The notes: generated by a model from the sequence alone, not told the origin. 64,000 bases of DNA from an uncultured Prevotellaceae bacterium (GCA_947165485.1 CAMVAP010000007.1:1-64000), one strand, 5' to 3'; shown: positions 18,897 to 27,498, counted from the stretch's first letter. Translations and numbers: made by a program.

Positions 18897-19092
18897 AGCG
18901 TCCACTAAAAATTCGCAAATTCTTTTATAAGTGTCTGATATTCATTGCCTTATAGGTGGTTTTAAGGTACGACGATTTGAAATAGAGAAGTCATTAAGAA
19001 TCAAATGATTAAGAAAAAACCATATTGATTTTTAGGCATTTAATAAAAACTATTTCATGTATCACCATTGTTTAAAAGTTTTAGTGGACAGC
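18897..19092. mobile_element. MITE-like element with terminal inverted repeats
   Basis: About 196 bp without a coding frame, bounded by agcgtccactaaaa on the left and ttttagtggacagc on the right, which are inverted copies over 11-13 bases. It is flanked by two imperfect copies (about 37 bp, few mismatches) of tctaattattaatttctaaac sequence: one at 18861-18897, the other at 19096-19132 reaching the start codon of the next gene. It looks like a non-autonomous transposon or its remnant. The flanking repeat is longer than a usual target duplication. Confidence 0.5.
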
Positions 19093-19126
19093 AATGATAT
19101 TATCTAATTATTGATTTCTAAACATT

Positions 19127-20782
19127 TTGATTATGAAACAACTATTCCGTTTTTCCATCCTGTTGCTGGCGCTCTTGATGCCCGCACTCGCCTACGCCCA
19201 CGACTTCGAGGTCGATGGTATCTATTACAACATCAACGGCAACGAGGCCGAAGTAACCCATGGGAAAGATATTTACAGTCGCTATCATGGCGCGGTGACT
19301 ATCCCAGCCAGCGTCACCTACAATGGAACCACCTACCCGGTAACTTCTATCGGCCAGCAGGCGTTCTTACGCTGTTCAAGGCTGACCAGTGTCGACATCC
19401 CCAACTCGGTTACTTCTATCGGCGCCTATGCGTTCATGGAGTGCACAGAACTGACCAGCATCGACATCCCCAACTCAGTAACTTCTATCGGTTACGAGGC
19501 GTTCATGAACTGCACTGGTCTGACCAGCATCGACATCCCCAACTCGGTAACGGCTATCAGTTCCTACGCGTTCTATAATACAGCATGGTACGATAACCAG
19601 CCTGACGGATTGGTCTATGCCGGCATGGTCGCTTATAAGTATAAAGGCACGATGTCAAGCGGAACGAATATAACTTTAAAAGAAGGAACATTAGGCATTG
19701 CTAGCTGCGCGTTCGAGGGCTGCGATGGACTGACTAGCATCGTCATTCCCAACTCGGTAACAGAGGTCGGTGTCTTGGCATTCATGGATTGCCCTGCGCT
19801 AACCAGCATCGTGGTAGAAAGTGGCAATCCAAGATATGATTCGCGCAACAACTGCAATGCAATTATAGAAACCGCCTCTAATATGCTAATTGCTGGCTGC
19901 AAAAACACGATGATCCCCAACTCGGTAACTGAGATCGGTTACGGGGCGTTCATGGACTGCACTGGTCTGACCAGCATCGTCATCCCCAACTCAATAACAA
20001 AGATAGGCGAGTTAGCGTTCCAGGGCTGCACTGGTCTGACCAGCGTTGACATCCCCAACTCGGTAACAGAAATCGTTTGCGATGCGTATGGCGACCCTGC
20101 GTTCCTTGGCTGCTGGGGTCTGACCAGCATCGTGGTAGAAAGTGGCAATCCAAGATATGATTCGCGCAACAACTGCAATGCAATTATTGAGAGTGCCTCT
20201 AATACGTTAATTGTTGGCTGCAAGAACACGACTATCCCCAACTCGGTAACTAAGATTGGTCCCTGTGCGTTCTTTGGCTGCGATGGTCTGACCAGCATCG
20301 ATATCCCCAACTCGATAACTTCTATCGGTGACAACGCGTTCCAGTACTGCGCTGGTCTGACCAGCATCGTCATTCCCAACTCGGTAACTGAGATCGGTGA
20401 CTGGGCGTTCGCTGACTGCACTGGGCTGACGGATGTGTATTGCTACATTGCTGACCTCTCGAGCGTATCGACAGGGAATAATCGATTCGAATTGGATAAT
20501 GGTGATTACTCTGGCCGTACGCTGCATGTGCTGAGGGGGACGGCTGATTCCTACCGTGGTAACAGGAACTGGTATCCGTATTTTGAGCGGATAGTGGAAG
20601 ATATATTCATGGGCGACGTGAATGGCGACCTTGAGGTTAACATTGCTGATGTGAATGCCGTCATCGACATCATCCTAAATGGTAGCGAGAATCCCAGCGG
20701 TGACGTGAACGGTGATAGCGAAATCAACATCGCCGACGTCAACGCCCTAATCGACATCATCCTGAACGCCCCAGGGAATTAG
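19127..20782 (+). CDS. BspA-like LRR_5 repeat surface protein with C-terminal dockerin
   Basis: This exported protein of 551 residues has a signal peptide (1-25, ending AYA) and a short domain seen at the front of many BspA-like proteins (DFEVDGIYYNI). It then has about a dozen 23-residue LRR_5 repeats with the core LTSIDIPNSVTSIG, with two near-identical insertions containing VESGNPRYDSRNNCN. It ends with a dockerin-like domain (DVNGDLEVNIAD, DVNGDSEINIAD) very close to that of the preceding gene. The shared tail and related promoters suggest that the two proteins are produced together and attach to the same partner. Adhesion is the family role. The partner is unknown. A terminator follows. 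Confidence 0.87.
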   Translation: MIMKQLFRFSILLLALLMPALAYAHDFEVDGIYYNINGNEAEVTHGKDIYSRYHGAVTIPASVTYNGTTYPVTSIGQQAFLRCSRLTSVDIPNSVTSIGAYAFMECTELTSIDIPNSVTSIGYEAFMNCTGLTSIDIPNSVTAISSYAFYNTAWYDNQPDGLVYAGMVAYKYKGTMSSGTNITLKEGTLGIASCAFEGCDGLTSIVIPNSVTEVGVLAFMDCPALTSIVVESGNPRYDSRNNCNAIIETASNMLIAGCKNTMIPNSVTEIGYGAFMDCTGLTSIVIPNSITKIGELAFQGCTGLTSVDIPNSVTEIVCDAYGDPAFLGCWGLTSIVVESGNPRYDSRNNCNAIIESASNTLIVGCKNTTIPNSVTKIGPCAFFGCDGLTSIDIPNSITSIGDNAFQYCAGLTSIVIPNSVTEIGDWAFADCTGLTDVYCYIADLSSVSTGNNRFELDNGDYSGRTLHVLRGTADSYRGNRNWYPYFERIVEDIFMGDVNGDLEVNIADVNAVIDIILNGSENPSGDVNGDSEINIADVNALIDIILNAPGN

Positions 20783-20804
20783 ATCTCCAACAAAGTCTTG
20801 TTAT

Positions 20805-20838
20805 ATCCCTCATGCTCTCCTGGGTGTGAGGGATTTTC
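20805..20838 (+). terminator. Terminator after the second BspA-like gene
   Basis: The stem atccctca / tgagggat with a 14-nt loop is followed by tttct. Confidence 0.65.
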
Positions 20839-21009
20839 TATTCGTGGAGCGAAGAACAAGCCGCCGGCACCATAGTTTGTGATGCTGACGGTAGTTTCGG
20901 CAATCATACCTGAAGGGGGACTTGCCCCGTTGCTTTACAGGGTGGAGATTGAACATGAACAGCTTGAACATTTGAACACCGTGAACAATATCAGGGGATT
21001 AGTCAAAAA

Positions 21010-21042
21010 TTGTGCGTTTTTCAATTTTTATCATTACCTTTG
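21010..21042 (+). promoter_or_regulatory. Promoter of the aldo/keto reductase gene
   Basis: TTG at 21010-21012, a 22-bp spacer and TACCTTTG at 21035-21042 match the Bacteroidetes pattern. It supports a start at 21080 or 21065. Confidence 0.55.
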
Positions 21043-21079
21043 CCATCAATAGTCACCCAATGACATGATATCACCCGCA

Positions 21080-21931
21080 ATGAAAACAATTCAACTGAAC
21101 AATGGTGTGGAGATGCCCGCACTGGGATTTGGCGTATTCAGACTCTCACCCGCCGAATGTGAACGCTGCGTGCTGGACGCCATCGAGACGGGCTACCGCA
21201 GCATCGACACGGCCCAAGACTATAAGAACGAAGAAGGTGTGGGCGCCGCCATCAAGAAGTGCGGCATCCCGCGCGACCAGTTGTTCATCACCACCAAGGT
21301 GTGGATCAGCAACGCCAGCGAACAGCGGGCGGCACTCAGCATCGATGAGTCGCTGCGCAAACTGTGCACCGACTATGTCGACCTGCTGCTGGTGCATGAG
21401 CCCTATGGTGACTGCTACGGCACCTATCGGGCTATGGAAAAAGCCTATCAGGCTGGCAAAGCAAGGGCTATCGGACTGAGTAACTTCTATAACGTGCGTT
21501 TTATCGACATCGCCGAGCACATGGACGTCAAGCCCGCTGTGCTACAGCTCGAGACTCATGTGTTTGCCCAGCAAAAGGCCATGCGTGCGCTCATCAAGGA
21601 CTATGGCACCCGGCTCATGGCCTGGGGACCGCTGGCACAAGGCCGACACAGCTTCTTTGAGAACGAGACGCTCAAGGCCATCGGAGCAAAATATGGCAAA
21701 ACCAACGCCCAAGTGGCCCTCAACTGGTTAGTGTCGCAAGACATCATGCCCGTGCCCAAGACATCGCACAAGGAGCGCATGGCAAGCAATCTGGACATCT
21801 TTGACTTTGAACTCTCCAGCGAGGACATGGAGGCCATTGCCCGCCTGGATCAGGGCAATACGCTCATCAATGACTTCAACAACGACACCGACCTGGCCCA
21901 AAAATTCCTAGGCCTCAAGCCTTGGAATTAG
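21080..21931 (+). CDS. Aldo/keto reductase
   Basis: This is a cytoplasmic NAD(P)H-dependent reductase of 283 residues with the aldo/keto reductase TIM barrel. The family tetrad is visible: Asp and Tyr in SIDTAQDYKNE, Lys in TTKVW and His in LLVHEPYG. The C-terminal VPKTSHKERMASN corresponds to the nucleotide-binding IPKSxxxxR segment. Family members reduce carbonyl sugars and aldehydes, including 2,5-diketogluconate. The substrate here is unknown. I chose the second ATG (MKTIQLNNGVEMP), which is how homologues begin. The track's start at 21065 adds MISPA. The gene appears monocistronic, with its own promoter, and separates the BspA-like genes from the defence block. Confidence 0.9.
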   Translation: MKTIQLNNGVEMPALGFGVFRLSPAECERCVLDAIETGYRSIDTAQDYKNEEGVGAAIKKCGIPRDQLFITTKVWISNASEQRAALSIDESLRKLCTDYVDLLLVHEPYGDCYGTYRAMEKAYQAGKARAIGLSNFYNVRFIDIAEHMDVKPAVLQLETHVFAQQKAMRALIKDYGTRLMAWGPLAQGRHSFFENETLKAIGAKYGKTNAQVALNWLVSQDIMPVPKTSHKERMASNLDIFDFELSSEDMEAIARLDQGNTLINDFNNDTDLAQKFLGLKPWN

Positions 21932-22079
21932 TGGATAAGGCTCCCTGGTCTCCTCAGCAGCGTTTTTCACGTTTCAGTACATGGATAAGGGGATATGGAC
22001 CCGCCAGGAGAGCTTTTTCGATTTTGTATCACATTGGCCATCGGCAATGACCAAAAGTGAAATCATTGGCCCTGACATG

Positions 22080-22110
22080 TTGACTTTCTCAAGAAAAAGG
22101 TATAACTTTG
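22080..22110 (+). promoter_or_regulatory. Promoter of the DUF3791/DUF3990/restriction operon
   Basis: TTG at 22080-22082, a 20-bp spacer and TAACTTTG at 22103-22110 form a good Bacteroidetes promoter 24 bp before the first ORF. Confidence 0.65.
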
Positions 22111-22133
22111 CCACAGAATAATTTGCTTTTAAT

Positions 22134-22352
22134 ATGAATAACGAGGTATTGACATTTGTTACCTACTGCATTGGACAACTCGCTTTACGGCTCCATCTGC
22201 CGCAGCAGGATGTGTACCGACGGTTGAAGAGTTCAGGAATACTCTATGACTACATTGTGCCCTCATACGATGTGCTCCACACTTTTGGGTCTCGATATCT
22301 GATGGACGATCTCACTGACTTCATGAGGGAGAAAGGAGTGCTTGAATCATGA
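22134..22352 (+). CDS. DUF3791 small protein (first copy), putative antitoxin-like
   Basis: This 72-residue protein resembles the DUF3791 family, small proteins that recur next to DUF3990 genes in gut Firmicutes and Bacteroidetes. It has no signal peptide. The sequence FVTYCIGQLALRLHLPQQDVYRRLK followed by the YDYIVPSYDVLHTFG segment is the family core. Its stop overlaps the start of the DUF3990 gene by 4 bp (ATGA), so translation is probably coupled. A role in neutralising or accompanying the DUF3990 protein is inferred from gene order. No biochemical function is established here. Confidence 0.7.
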   Translation: MNNEVLTFVTYCIGQLALRLHLPQQDVYRRLKSSGILYDYIVPSYDVLHTFGSRYLMDDLTDFMREKGVLES

Positions 22353-22819
22353 TACTATACCACTCTTCAACTGTTGAGGTCAAAGAGCCAGATACTACGC
22401 ACTCCCGTTTGTATCTCGATTTTGGCAAGGGCTTCTATCTGACCAGCATCCACGAGCAGGCCGTGAGGTATGCAGAGCGCTTCCTTCGCAGGAAAAGAAT
22501 TGCCTGGCTCAATACCTACGAGTTGAAGGACAATCTTGAGGGATGGAAGATCTTGTATCTTGAATCCTATGACAAGCAATGGCTTGACTTTGTTTCCGCT
22601 TGTCGTGCCGGCAACGACACGAGCGATTATGATATGGTTGTCGGTGGCATCGCCGATGACCGTGTGATTTTGACTCTCGACCGCTACTTTCAGGGAGAAC
22701 TCACCCAGGAGCAGGCATTAGGCTTGCTGAAATATGAAAAACCAAATATACAGTATTGCATCCGTTCAGAGCAGATGCTGAAGCAATGCCTCACTTTCAT
22801 CAGCAGTGAACAATTATGA
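22349..22819 (+). CDS. DUF3990 protein, putative ADP-ribosyltransferase-fold toxin
   Basis: This 156-residue cytoplasmic protein has the DUF3990 pattern: MILYHSSTVEV at the start, DFGKGFYLT near residue 30, and GGIADDRV with a following YFQGELTQEQAL region. These positions resemble ADP-ribosyltransferase-like folds (an early His, then G-x-GFY-x-T). The assignment to that fold is recall plus inspection, not a computed match. It sits between two DUF3791 proteins with ATGA overlaps on both sides, a compact arrangement typical of toxin-antitoxin modules. The neighbouring restriction enzyme places it in a defence block. Target and activity are unknown. Confidence 0.65.
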   Translation: MILYHSSTVEVKEPDTTHSRLYLDFGKGFYLTSIHEQAVRYAERFLRRKRIAWLNTYELKDNLEGWKILYLESYDKQWLDFVSACRAGNDTSDYDMVVGGIADDRVILTLDRYFQGELTQEQALGLLKYEKPNIQYCIRSEQMLKQCLTFISSEQL

Positions 22820-23058
22820 GCGACGAATCAAGACAAATATTGATGAGTGCCAAGAACGCAAGAATCATTACTTGCATCAGCGAGATGTATCATGTTTCGC
22901 TCCAAGAGGCGACCGATATCTTCTACAACTCCGAGACGGCCAACTTGATTGAAGAGGGTGTTGCTGACTTGCACTGCCGCAGCGACAAATATCTTGCCGA
23001 AGAAATTTGGCTGGAATACCAAGAAGCACATAGCGTCACCGAGGAGCACGATGAATAA
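22816..23058 (+). CDS. DUF3791 small protein (second copy)
   Basis: This 80-residue protein again fits DUF3791: NARIITCISEMYHVSLQEATD followed by the ADLHCRSDKYLAEEIW region. It differs clearly from the first copy, so this is not a recent duplication. It starts inside the DUF3990 stop (ATGA overlap) and ends 29 bp before the restriction-modification gene, so all four genes may be one transcript. Two different DUF3791 proteins around one DUF3990 suggests separate roles, for example antitoxin and adaptor, but that is inference. Confidence 0.65.
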   Translation: MSDESRQILMSAKNARIITCISEMYHVSLQEATDIFYNSETANLIEEGVADLHCRSDKYLAEEIWLEYQEAHSVTEEHDE

Positions 23059-23087
23059 GAATGTGCTCATGCATAATTTTTTAGGTT

Positions 23088-26000
23088 ATGATCTCAACTA
23101 TAAATCTCAAATATGTATTAGAAACTATCGGTTTTGTTCGGGAACCCATAGGTGAACAGTTCATGCGCGAATTTGATACATGTATTGTCGTTGTGGACTT
23201 CGAAAACAGGACTATCAGGTATCCTGAAAACAAGGGGCTGAAAGTCAACGACAAGACAACAAGCAACTTTGAGCATCCTGAAAACTTTGTAGTATTGGAA
23301 TGTGTTTGCCGTCTCTTGGAGAAAGGCTATAGACCAGAGCACATCGAATTAGAACCACGCTGGACGTTGGGCCATGATGCTAAGGGCGGAAAAGCAGATA
23401 TCCTTGTAAAAGACGACCAAGGGAAAGCGTTGATAATCATAGAGTGTAAAACTTCTGGCAACGAATTCAATAAAGAGAAGAAAAACACTGAAGAAGACGG
23501 AGGACAACTTTTTAGTTACTGGCAGCAGGAGAACTCAACACGTTGGCTTGCGTTATATTCATCCGACTGGATTGACGATAAACTAAAGCATAAATGCCTT
23601 GTTATCAGTTGTAGTGATGATGCGAACATCGTCAAGATGGCGAAAAAGGATAAAGATGTCAAGATATATAGTAATGCAAGGAATGATAAAGAAAGATTCA
23701 ATGTATGGCAAGAAACATATCAGAAGCAATGGCTTGACGATGTAATCTTCAATGAAGAAAGCCAGGCATATAACATAGGCATTCCGCCATTAAGGAAAGG
23801 AAAACTCAAAGACTTTACGCCCGACGACAAGATTGTCAATCGCTTTGAGGAAATTTTGCGTCACAATAACGTGAGTGATAAAGAAAATGCCTTCAACCGT
23901 CTTGTAGCACTATTTATCTGCAAACTGGTGGATGAGATAAAGAAACAAGACTTCGATGTTGTGGATTTTCAGTATAAACAAGGACAAGACACTTATGAAA
24001 GCCTACAAGACCGTCTTCAGCGTCTTCACCAGCAGGGCATGGAGGAGTTTATGAAGGAAAAAATCTTCTATGTGGAGGCTGATTATGCTGAACGTCTTTT
24101 CAAACAATACACGGGGAGACAGCGTAAAGCCGCCATTGAAGACTTAAACCGCACTATTCGCATATTGAAATTCTACAGCAACAACGATTTCGCTTTCAAG
24201 GATGTTCACAATGAGGAACTTTTCTATCAAAATGGAAAGATTCTTGTGGAGGTGGTTCAGTTGTTCCAACCCTATCGTATTGTTTACCCAAGTAAACATC
24301 AGTTTCTTGGTGACTTGTTTGAACAATTGCTCAACAAAGGATTCAAACAGAATGAGGGACAATTCTTCACGCCAACCCCCATCACTCGTTTCATTTGGGA
24401 TTCACTGCCATTACAAAGCTATATCAATGAGCACGACTTGCCACGAGTTATTGACTATGCCTGTGGTGCTGGTCACTTTTTGACTGAAGGAGTGGAAGCA
24501 ATCAATGCTGTACGTCCAGATGGTGATAACACATGGGTTGAGAAGCATATCTATGGCATAGAGAAGGATTACCGTTTGGCTCGCGTTTCTAAGATTTCGA
24601 TGTTTATGAATGGAGCCGGTAACAGCAACATAATCTTTGGCGACGGCTTGGAGAACTATCCGGAAAAAGGTATTACACCCGAATCTTTTGACATCCTGGT
24701 AGCAAATCCTCCATATGCTGTCAAGGGATTCAAACAGCACCTGAAGTTGAAGAACAACGAATTCTCTATATTAAACAGGGTGAGTGTTGATGGAGATGAG
24801 ATAGAAATGCTGTTTGTGGAGCGCATATCTCAATTGCTTAAACCAAAAGGCATAGCGGCTGTGATATTGCCTTCTTCCATATTGAACGATACATCATCAA
24901 GCGGAATAGCAGCCCGTGAGTGTTTATTGCAAAATTTTTATATACATGCCATTGTGGCTTTTGGCAGTCAAACATTCGGAGCCACAGGCACAAATACTGT
25001 TACTCTTTTTCTTGAGCGTTTTAATGAACCTCCCCGTTTGGCAGAACTCGCACATGACACAGTCAATGGCATCATGTCTGTAGGCGGTGATGACGAGTGG
25101 GAGGATAAGCAAGTGTTAGAGGCTTATTTGGCACATCAAGGAGTTGGCATTGATACTTATTCTAGCTTCACTCAAAAAGCATTAACGAAAGAAGAGATAC
25201 AAGCTGATGCCTATCTAAAAGGTTATGTAGAATCTTTTGCATGGAGCAGCATTAAATACCCACTGCGTAGCAGTGAAGAAGAAAAAGAGCAAATCCGCAA
25301 GGATAAGTTCTACTCTTGGGCATTGAACATAGAGCAAGAAAAGCTCTATTATTTCACTTTGGTGTATCGGCAGCAGACGCTTGTTATCGCTGCTCCTTCT
25401 GAGAATAAAGAGCAGAAAGATTTCTTAGGCTACGAATGGAGTAACCGTAAGGGGGCAGAAGGTATTAAAATCAAAAAGCCAGGAGGGAAACTTTATAGTG
25501 CCGAAGATCGTTTTGCAAGAGGTACACTCGCATGTGCAATTCGTAATTCTTTTGACAATGCGATAACGTCTGTCACAGATGATGTGGAAAGATTCGTGCA
25601 AAGTCATCGGCTAATGAACCTTATTGATTTTAGATTGCCCGACTTTAATTTGATAATCAAGACTACCATCACAAATATAGTTGAGATTACAAGTAAATAT
25701 CCTCTTGTCAGAATCGGGGAAATTGTTGACATTAACCAACAAGAAATGAACCCAACGCAATATCCTGATAAAGTATTTGTATACGTTGATATTGCGTCTG
25801 TTGAAAATGGAACTGGAATAATTTCTTTTGAACAAAAAATTTTAGGAAAGGATGCGCCTTCAAGGGCTCGACGAATTGTCTCCAAAGGGAATACAATTTT
25901 GTCAACTGTAAGACCAAATCTTAAGGCTTTTGCTTTTGCAGAAAAAGACTATGCTGATACCGTATTTTCAACTGGTTTCGCGATACTAATGCCTAAAGAT

Positions 26001-26822
26001 AAAAATGTTATGCATCCAAAACTTCTGTATATCTACTTTATGAACTTGGATGCATTAATGCAACAAATTATTGATAAAATGCCAAAAGGTCAATATCCAA
26101 GCATAAACAAAGCGGATATAGAGTCCTTAATAATCCCTATTCCCCCTATTTCTATACAGAAAACAATTGTTAAAGAATGCGAGGCAATAGATAAAGAATA
26201 CAATTCAAGCCGTATGAGCATTGAGACTTACCGCCAGAAGATTGCGGAGATATTCGACAGGCTAGAAGTCGTCTCCATGAATCGGGGGGGGGTGAGAATC
26301 AGTGAGTTATGTAATTATGTCACAGAAAGAACGACCGATATAGATGTAGCTACATACATCACTACAGACAATATGTTACAGAACTGCGAAGGTATCCGTC
26401 CTTATGAAGGAACAGATAATATAACTTCAGCAATAGCATATAAGAATGGTGATATTCTGCTTTCCAACATACGTCCATACTTGAAGAAGATTTGGAAAGC
26501 TGATTGTGACGGGAGTTGTTCTCCAGACGTACTTGTTTTACGCCCCAACAGAGAAAAGGTAGATGAGAACTTCTTGTTTTATTGTCTTCGTCGTGATGCA
26601 TTCTTTGATTACATCATGAATGAAGCTGGCACCAAAGGACTGAAAATGCCACGAGGCAACAAAGAAGGTATTATAAAATATCGAATTCCATTACCATCTA
26701 TGAATGAACAAAAACGAATTGCAGAGGAAATCTCAGCATGGTATGAGAAAATCGATGAGGCGAGATCAATAATGGATAGTTGTTCTCGGCGTAAGCAAGA
26801 AGTAATAAATCAGTTTTTATAA
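23088..26822 (+). CDS. Single-chain restriction-methylation-specificity enzyme (type IIG/type I-like)
   Basis: This 1244-residue protein combines three functions. The N-terminal nuclease domain has the PD-(D/E)xK pattern AD...IIECK (about residues 103-120). The central N6-adenine methyltransferase has a GQFFTPTPITRF motif, an AdoMet site DYACGAGHF (about 457) and catalytic NPPY (about 539). The C-terminus holds two type I S-like target-recognition domains (about 860-1060 and 1067-1244). There is no HsdR helicase, so it fits a type IIG (RMS) layout. A run of nine G bases (26284-26292) lies exactly between the two recognition domains. Losing or gaining one G gives an early stop that removes the second one. 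The gene is AT-rich compared with its surroundings, which suggests transfer. Confidence 0.87.
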   Translation: MISTINLKYVLETIGFVREPIGEQFMREFDTCIVVVDFENRTIRYPENKGLKVNDKTTSNFEHPENFVVLECVCRLLEKGYRPEHIELEPRWTLGHDAKGGKADILVKDDQGKALIIIECKTSGNEFNKEKKNTEEDGGQLFSYWQQENSTRWLALYSSDWIDDKLKHKCLVISCSDDANIVKMAKKDKDVKIYSNARNDKERFNVWQETYQKQWLDDVIFNEESQAYNIGIPPLRKGKLKDFTPDDKIVNRFEEILRHNNVSDKENAFNRLVALFICKLVDEIKKQDFDVVDFQYKQGQDTYESLQDRLQRLHQQGMEEFMKEKIFYVEADYAERLFKQYTGRQRKAAIEDLNRTIRILKFYSNNDFAFKDVHNEELFYQNGKILVEVVQLFQPYRIVYPSKHQFLGDLFEQLLNKGFKQNEGQFFTPTPITRFIWDSLPLQSYINEHDLPRVIDYACGAGHFLTEGVEAINAVRPDGDNTWVEKHIYGIEKDYRLARVSKISMFMNGAGNSNIIFGDGLENYPEKGITPESFDILVANPPYAVKGFKQHLKLKNNEFSILNRVSVDGDEIEMLFVERISQLLKPKGIAAVILPSSILNDTSSSGIAARECLLQNFYIHAIVAFGSQTFGATGTNTVTLFLERFNEPPRLAELAHDTVNGIMSVGGDDEWEDKQVLEAYLAHQGVGIDTYSSFTQKALTKEEIQADAYLKGYVESFAWSSIKYPLRSSEEEKEQIRKDKFYSWALNIEQEKLYYFTLVYRQQTLVIAAPSENKEQKDFLGYEWSNRKGAEGIKIKKPGGKLYSAEDRFARGTLACAIRNSFDNAITSVTDDVERFVQSHRLMNLIDFRLPDFNLIIKTTITNIVEITSKYPLVRIGEIVDINQQEMNPTQYPDKVFVYVDIASVENGTGIISFEQKILGKDAPSRARRIVSKGNTILSTVRPNLKAFAFAEKDYADTVFSTGFAILMPKDKNVMHPKLLYIYFMNLDALMQQIIDKMPKGQYPSINKADIESLIIPIPPISIQKTIVKECEAIDKEYNSSRMSIETYRQKIAEIFDRLEVVSMNRGGVRISELCNYVTERTTDIDVATYITTDNMLQNCEGIRPYEGTDNITSAIAYKNGDILLSNIRPYLKKIWKADCDGSCSPDVLVLRPNREKVDENFLFYCLRRDAFFDYIMNEAGTKGLKMPRGNKEGIIKYRIPLPSMNEQKRIAEEISAWYEKIDEARSIMDSCSRRKQEVINQFL
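26284..26292 (+). repeat. Poly-G tract (G9) in the restriction enzyme gene
   Basis: Nine consecutive Gs code for R-G-G-V at codons 1066-1069. With G8 the next codon is TGA. With G10 the frame reads GAG AAT CAG TGA. Either change ends the protein after the first recognition domain. It is a candidate slipped-strand phase-variation site. Confidence 0.75.
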
Positions 26823-27020
26823 AACTGGTTTGATTACCGTCTCGATTCAGAATGAATAATTGAGGAATTACAAGACCATTTCATGCAGAAGCGATTCAAC
26901 AACTATCTTGAAACAACTTATACGTAAGCCCTCACGTGGGTAATATCGAGGCATTAAAAGTGCTGGTGTTTTTCCTTGTGGGAGCAACTTAGATATGGAA
27001 CGGCTAGAGAATTATCAAAA

Positions 27021-27052
27021 AAAGCCGGCAAACTGTGCTGCCGGCTTTCTTG
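27021..27052 (+). terminator. Terminator after the restriction enzyme gene
   Basis: The stem aaagccggca / tgccggcttt with an 8-nt loop is followed by ctt. It lies about 200 bp after the stop codon. The bases between 26823 and 27020 show no convincing gene. Confidence 0.7.
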
Positions 27053-27173
27053 GTTATAGAATCAATATTAGATTATATTACTGTCCGGTAAAAAATCAAC
27101 AAGGTTGCATAAGCACTTCGGGATCAAAGCTGTTATGATGTTTTTGTTTGAAGGGGCTTGCTTTGTCAGGCGA

Positions 27174-27469
27174 GCAGGTCGAAGGCCTGCGCAAGGCCGA
27201 TGGCCTTGAATTGAGGCAACCCCAGGGCGCACTGGCCGAAGGTCAGTGAGGCCTGGGGAGAGACGCTCATGTCGATATGGGCCCTGAAGGGGGCCACTCA
27301 CTACGACAAGCGCACCATAGTCAAATTGCCTGATTCTGACGTTATTGGCCCTCTTCGAGGCCCGCTCCTATTATGGTCTGCTTTCCCTAGGCCACACTGA
27401 CCTTCGGCCAGTGCGCCCTAGGGTTAAGAATAGTCAAGGCCGCTGGCCTTGTGCAGGCCTTCAGCCTGC
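27174..27469. repeat. Eight-hairpin palindromic element, copy A
   Basis: Four short hairpins (for example gcagg-tcgaagg-cctgc, then caaggcc-gat-ggccttg, then a long stem starting cccca, then ggccc-tgaag-ggggcc) are followed by four more in mirror order, so the whole 296 bp is a folded palindrome. A second copy lies at 50115-50393. Both are between convergent genes. The small ORFs called here by the track are shadows of the repeat. Confidence 0.75.
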
Positions 27470-27498
27470 TAGACTTTCCCCAGACACCAATGATTAAA

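Noticed and set aside
19373-20420. Regular repeats of about 69 bp as a possible CRISPR array
   Set aside because: They are in-frame LRR_5 coding repeats without constant repeat/spacer structure, and no cas genes are present.
17488-20782. Dockerins as proof of a cellulosome
   Set aside because: No cohesin or scaffoldin is seen in the window, and the enzymes of the hemicellulose locus carry no dockerins.
26823-27020. Possible small gene after the restriction enzyme (IEELQDHFMQKRFNNYLETTYT)
   Set aside because: The frame is preceded by a stop and has no start codon or recognisable family. It may be a remnant, but the evidence is too weak to list.
27068-27301. Small minus-strand ORF (77 residues), and its counterparts at 50213-50470 and 50262-50582
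   Set aside because: They are translations of the palindromic element. The reading frames are explained by the hairpin repeats, not by coding constraint.
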